From Irineochytrium annulatum (lineage: Eukaryota; Chytridiomycota; Chytridiomycetes; Chytridiales; Chytridiaceae), in the NCBI GenBank assembly GCA_027600665.1, contig JADGJL010000001.1, forward strand, positions 1-64,000: a stretch of 64,000 nt of DNA, in the 5' to 3' direction. The translations under genes were made by a program, and so were the position numbers. The notes beneath the pieces are model-generated. The model saw only the letters and a list, made by a program, of their open reading frames with translations. It did no database searches and was not told the DNA's origin. Below, piece by piece: positions 62,662 to 64,000 of this stretch (its first letter is position 1; each line of letters starts with the position of its first letter).

Positions 62662-63666
62662 TTACACTTTTAAAGGCGCTGTCGTCTGACGGATGACCAA
62701 ATTGGAAGGTTCCGTCACAACGGGTGGAGAATAAGACGGATTCTCAATCATGGCAATCAGATATTCTATGGACTTAATGCCAATCGAATAGATATTCTGA
62801 TTCACCGTGGTCAGTCCCGGTTTGAATACTTCAGCATAATATGTGTTGTCAAATCCGACAACAGAAATATCTTCTGGCACACTCAGTCCATGCTTTTCAA
62901 TTTCATGAATTGCCCCAAAGGCAGACATGTCTGATGCGCAGACAATCCCCGTCGGTTGATCCTGAAGTGCCAACAATCTTCTTGCAGCCTTGCTACCGCC
63001 ATCAAATGAGTAATCGCAAACTTCCAGATATATCGTAGAATACGGAATGCCGCATTCTCGCAGTCCTTCCCGATATCCTTCCAATCGCAGATTAGCTACG
63101 GCAGGTCCGAGTGTTCCCGAGATATAAGCAATCTTGCGGTGTCCGAGCTCATACAGATGTTTGACACTCATGGAGATGCCGTTTGCGTTATCCGTAGTAA
63201 TGTAACCGGCGCGTTTGCCCAACAGGTCCGTATCGATAAACATTGTTGGGATCTCTGCATCCACCAGTTCCTGAATACTCGCGTTATCTCTGCCTTCCCC
63301 GAATACCACCACACCATCCACATTACGACTGCGGCAATGTTTGATGAACGAGTACGTCGGATCATCGAATCGTGTAGACAACCGGACCAGATCATAACCA
63401 CTGTTCTCTAGCGCAGTCTTAATCCCTTCCAGCAATTCCGACACAAAAGGGTTTGTAAATGGGACCGTCAACAATACACCTACCGTCCATGAACGGCGTT
63501 TTACAAGTCCACGTGCGACCACATTCGGTTGATATTTCAATAATTCGATGGCTATATTGACTTTTTTGCGTGTTTTTTCACTTACATCAGGATAATCGTT
63601 TATCACTTTGGAAACGGTTGCAACAGATACTCCCGCTTCCTTGGCCACATCATGGATAGAAGCCAT
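62662..63666 (-). CDS. LacI-family transcription regulator
   Basis: 334 residues. The N-terminal helix-turn-helix and hinge (SIHDVAKEAGVSVATVSKVIND ... RKKVNIAIELL) are typical. The remainder is the periplasmic-binding-like effector domain (VGVLLTVPFTNPFVSELLEG, VVGFDNTYYAEVFKPGLTTVNQN). It lies directly upstream of the xylanase gene, on the same strand but separated by its own terminator. It is a candidate regulator of the xylanase; the effector is unknown. Confidence 0.9.
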   Translation of the reverse strand: MASIHDVAKEAGVSVATVSKVINDYPDVSEKTRKKVNIAIELLKYQPNVVARGLVKRRSWTVGVLLTVPFTNPFVSELLEGIKTALENSGYDLVRLSTRFDDPTYSFIKHCRSRNVDGVVVFGEGRDNASIQELVDAEIPTMFIDTDLLGKRAGYITTDNANGISMSVKHLYELGHRKIAYISGTLGPAVANLRLEGYREGLRECGIPYSTIYLEVCDYSFDGGSKAARRLLALQDQPTGIVCASDMSAFGAIHEIEKHGLSVPEDISVVGFDNTYYAEVFKPGLTTVNQNIYSIGIKSIEYLIAMIENPSYSPPVVTEPSNLVIRQTTAPLKV

Positions 63667-63795
63667 CTGATCACCTCAACCTCTTTCAAATCCCCTGTCT
63701 CCGGCTGCATTTTCCATAACATCGGCAGGTTTGTCTACCCATTATAGCTTAAAACAGCCTGAAACGGTATGGAAGGTTCCTATTGCTTTTAACGT

Positions 63796-64000
63796 CTATT
63801 CCTGTTGTTCCAGATTCTTCAAATCCAGAGACAGTTTCTCCATTGTTGTTGCAAATACAGCCAGTTCAGCCGAGCGTGAAGCTTGGCTACGTGCTCCACG
63901 AGACGTATGATCCGACTCTTGCTGCACACTACTTAGTTTCTTCATGATCTGCTCTAGATTAGACTGAATTTTACCCTGGGCATCCCGGGAACTGGCTGCG
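63796..64000 (-). CDS. C-terminal part of a coiled-coil protein, cut by the window edge
   Basis: 68 codons remain; the start lies beyond the window. The sequence (QSNLEQIMKKLSSVQQESD, RSQASRSAELAVFATTMEKLSLDLKNLEQQE) is a heptad-like coiled coil rich in Ser, Ala and Gln. It could be the end of a chemoreceptor-like or similar signalling protein, but the fragment is too short to name. Confidence 0.45.
   Translation of the reverse strand, partial: AASSRDAQGKIQSNLEQIMKKLSSVQQESDHTSRGARSQASRSAELAVFATTMEKLSLDLKNLEQQE

Overview
The window looks like chromosome of a spore-forming Firmicute, most probably Paenibacillus. The support is a cotJABC spore-coat operon, a yhbH-spoVR pair, a YjcZ-type micropeptide, the Firmicute order sufCDSUB, a modular CBM22-GH10-CBM9 xylanase, and a lasso-peptide cluster of the paeninodin type. 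No rRNA, tRNA, CRISPR array, transposase or integrase was seen.

Layout. 1-10 kb: cotJABC, a CorC/HlyC-type membrane protein, radical SAM protein YfkAB, two paralogous HD-GYP phosphodiesterases, a YunD-type nucleotidase, a fused MoaD-MoaE molybdopterin synthase, a YjcZ micropeptide and a signal-less M23 peptidase. 10-20 kb: iron-sulfur assembly (suf), a DUF1802 protein, Dps, methionine salvage mtnK-mtnA, and YunC.

20.4-39.2 kb is the unusual region. A single-chain two-barrel RNA polymerase of the YonO/QDE-1 superfamily is translationally coupled to a zinc-ribbon protein. Behind it lies a roughly 14 kb one-directional array of ten genes that look like phage tail-fibre or adhesin parts: repeated discoidin-like domains, a seven-bladed propeller, tandem beta-sandwich repeats, a DNRLRE domain and a shared C-terminal module. 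There is no capsid, portal, terminase, tape-measure, lysis or integrase gene. Two rho-independent terminators lie inside the array, and a hairpin leader with a possible 12-codon ORF lies at its head. My inference is a dedicated polymerase driving its own fibre operon, either a domesticated prophage fragment or an undescribed structure.

39-54 kb: a DUF423 protein, a DUF4190-like protein, a DegV protein, PdaA and a zinc-ribbon protein. Next comes cysC (PAPS synthesis), convergent with a lasso-peptide operon in the order sulfotransferase, cyclase, precursor, terminator, HPr-kinase-like kinase, B1, B2, nucleotidyltransferase, ABC exporter. The 45-residue precursor is absent from automatic ORF lists of 60 residues or more; I read a 22-residue leader and a 23-residue core with an Ala1-Asp9 ring. 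Its terminal Ser is the expected kinase target, and its two Tyr are candidate sulfation sites. A sigma-A promoter with a perfect palindrome filling its spacer sits upstream.

54-64 kb: an MFS transporter, sporulation genes yhbH-spoVR, an MHYT-PAS-GGDEF-EAL cyclic-di-GMP protein, a secreted xylanase with a cre-like site at its promoter, a LacI-family regulator, and the C-terminal end of a truncated coiled-coil protein at the right edge.
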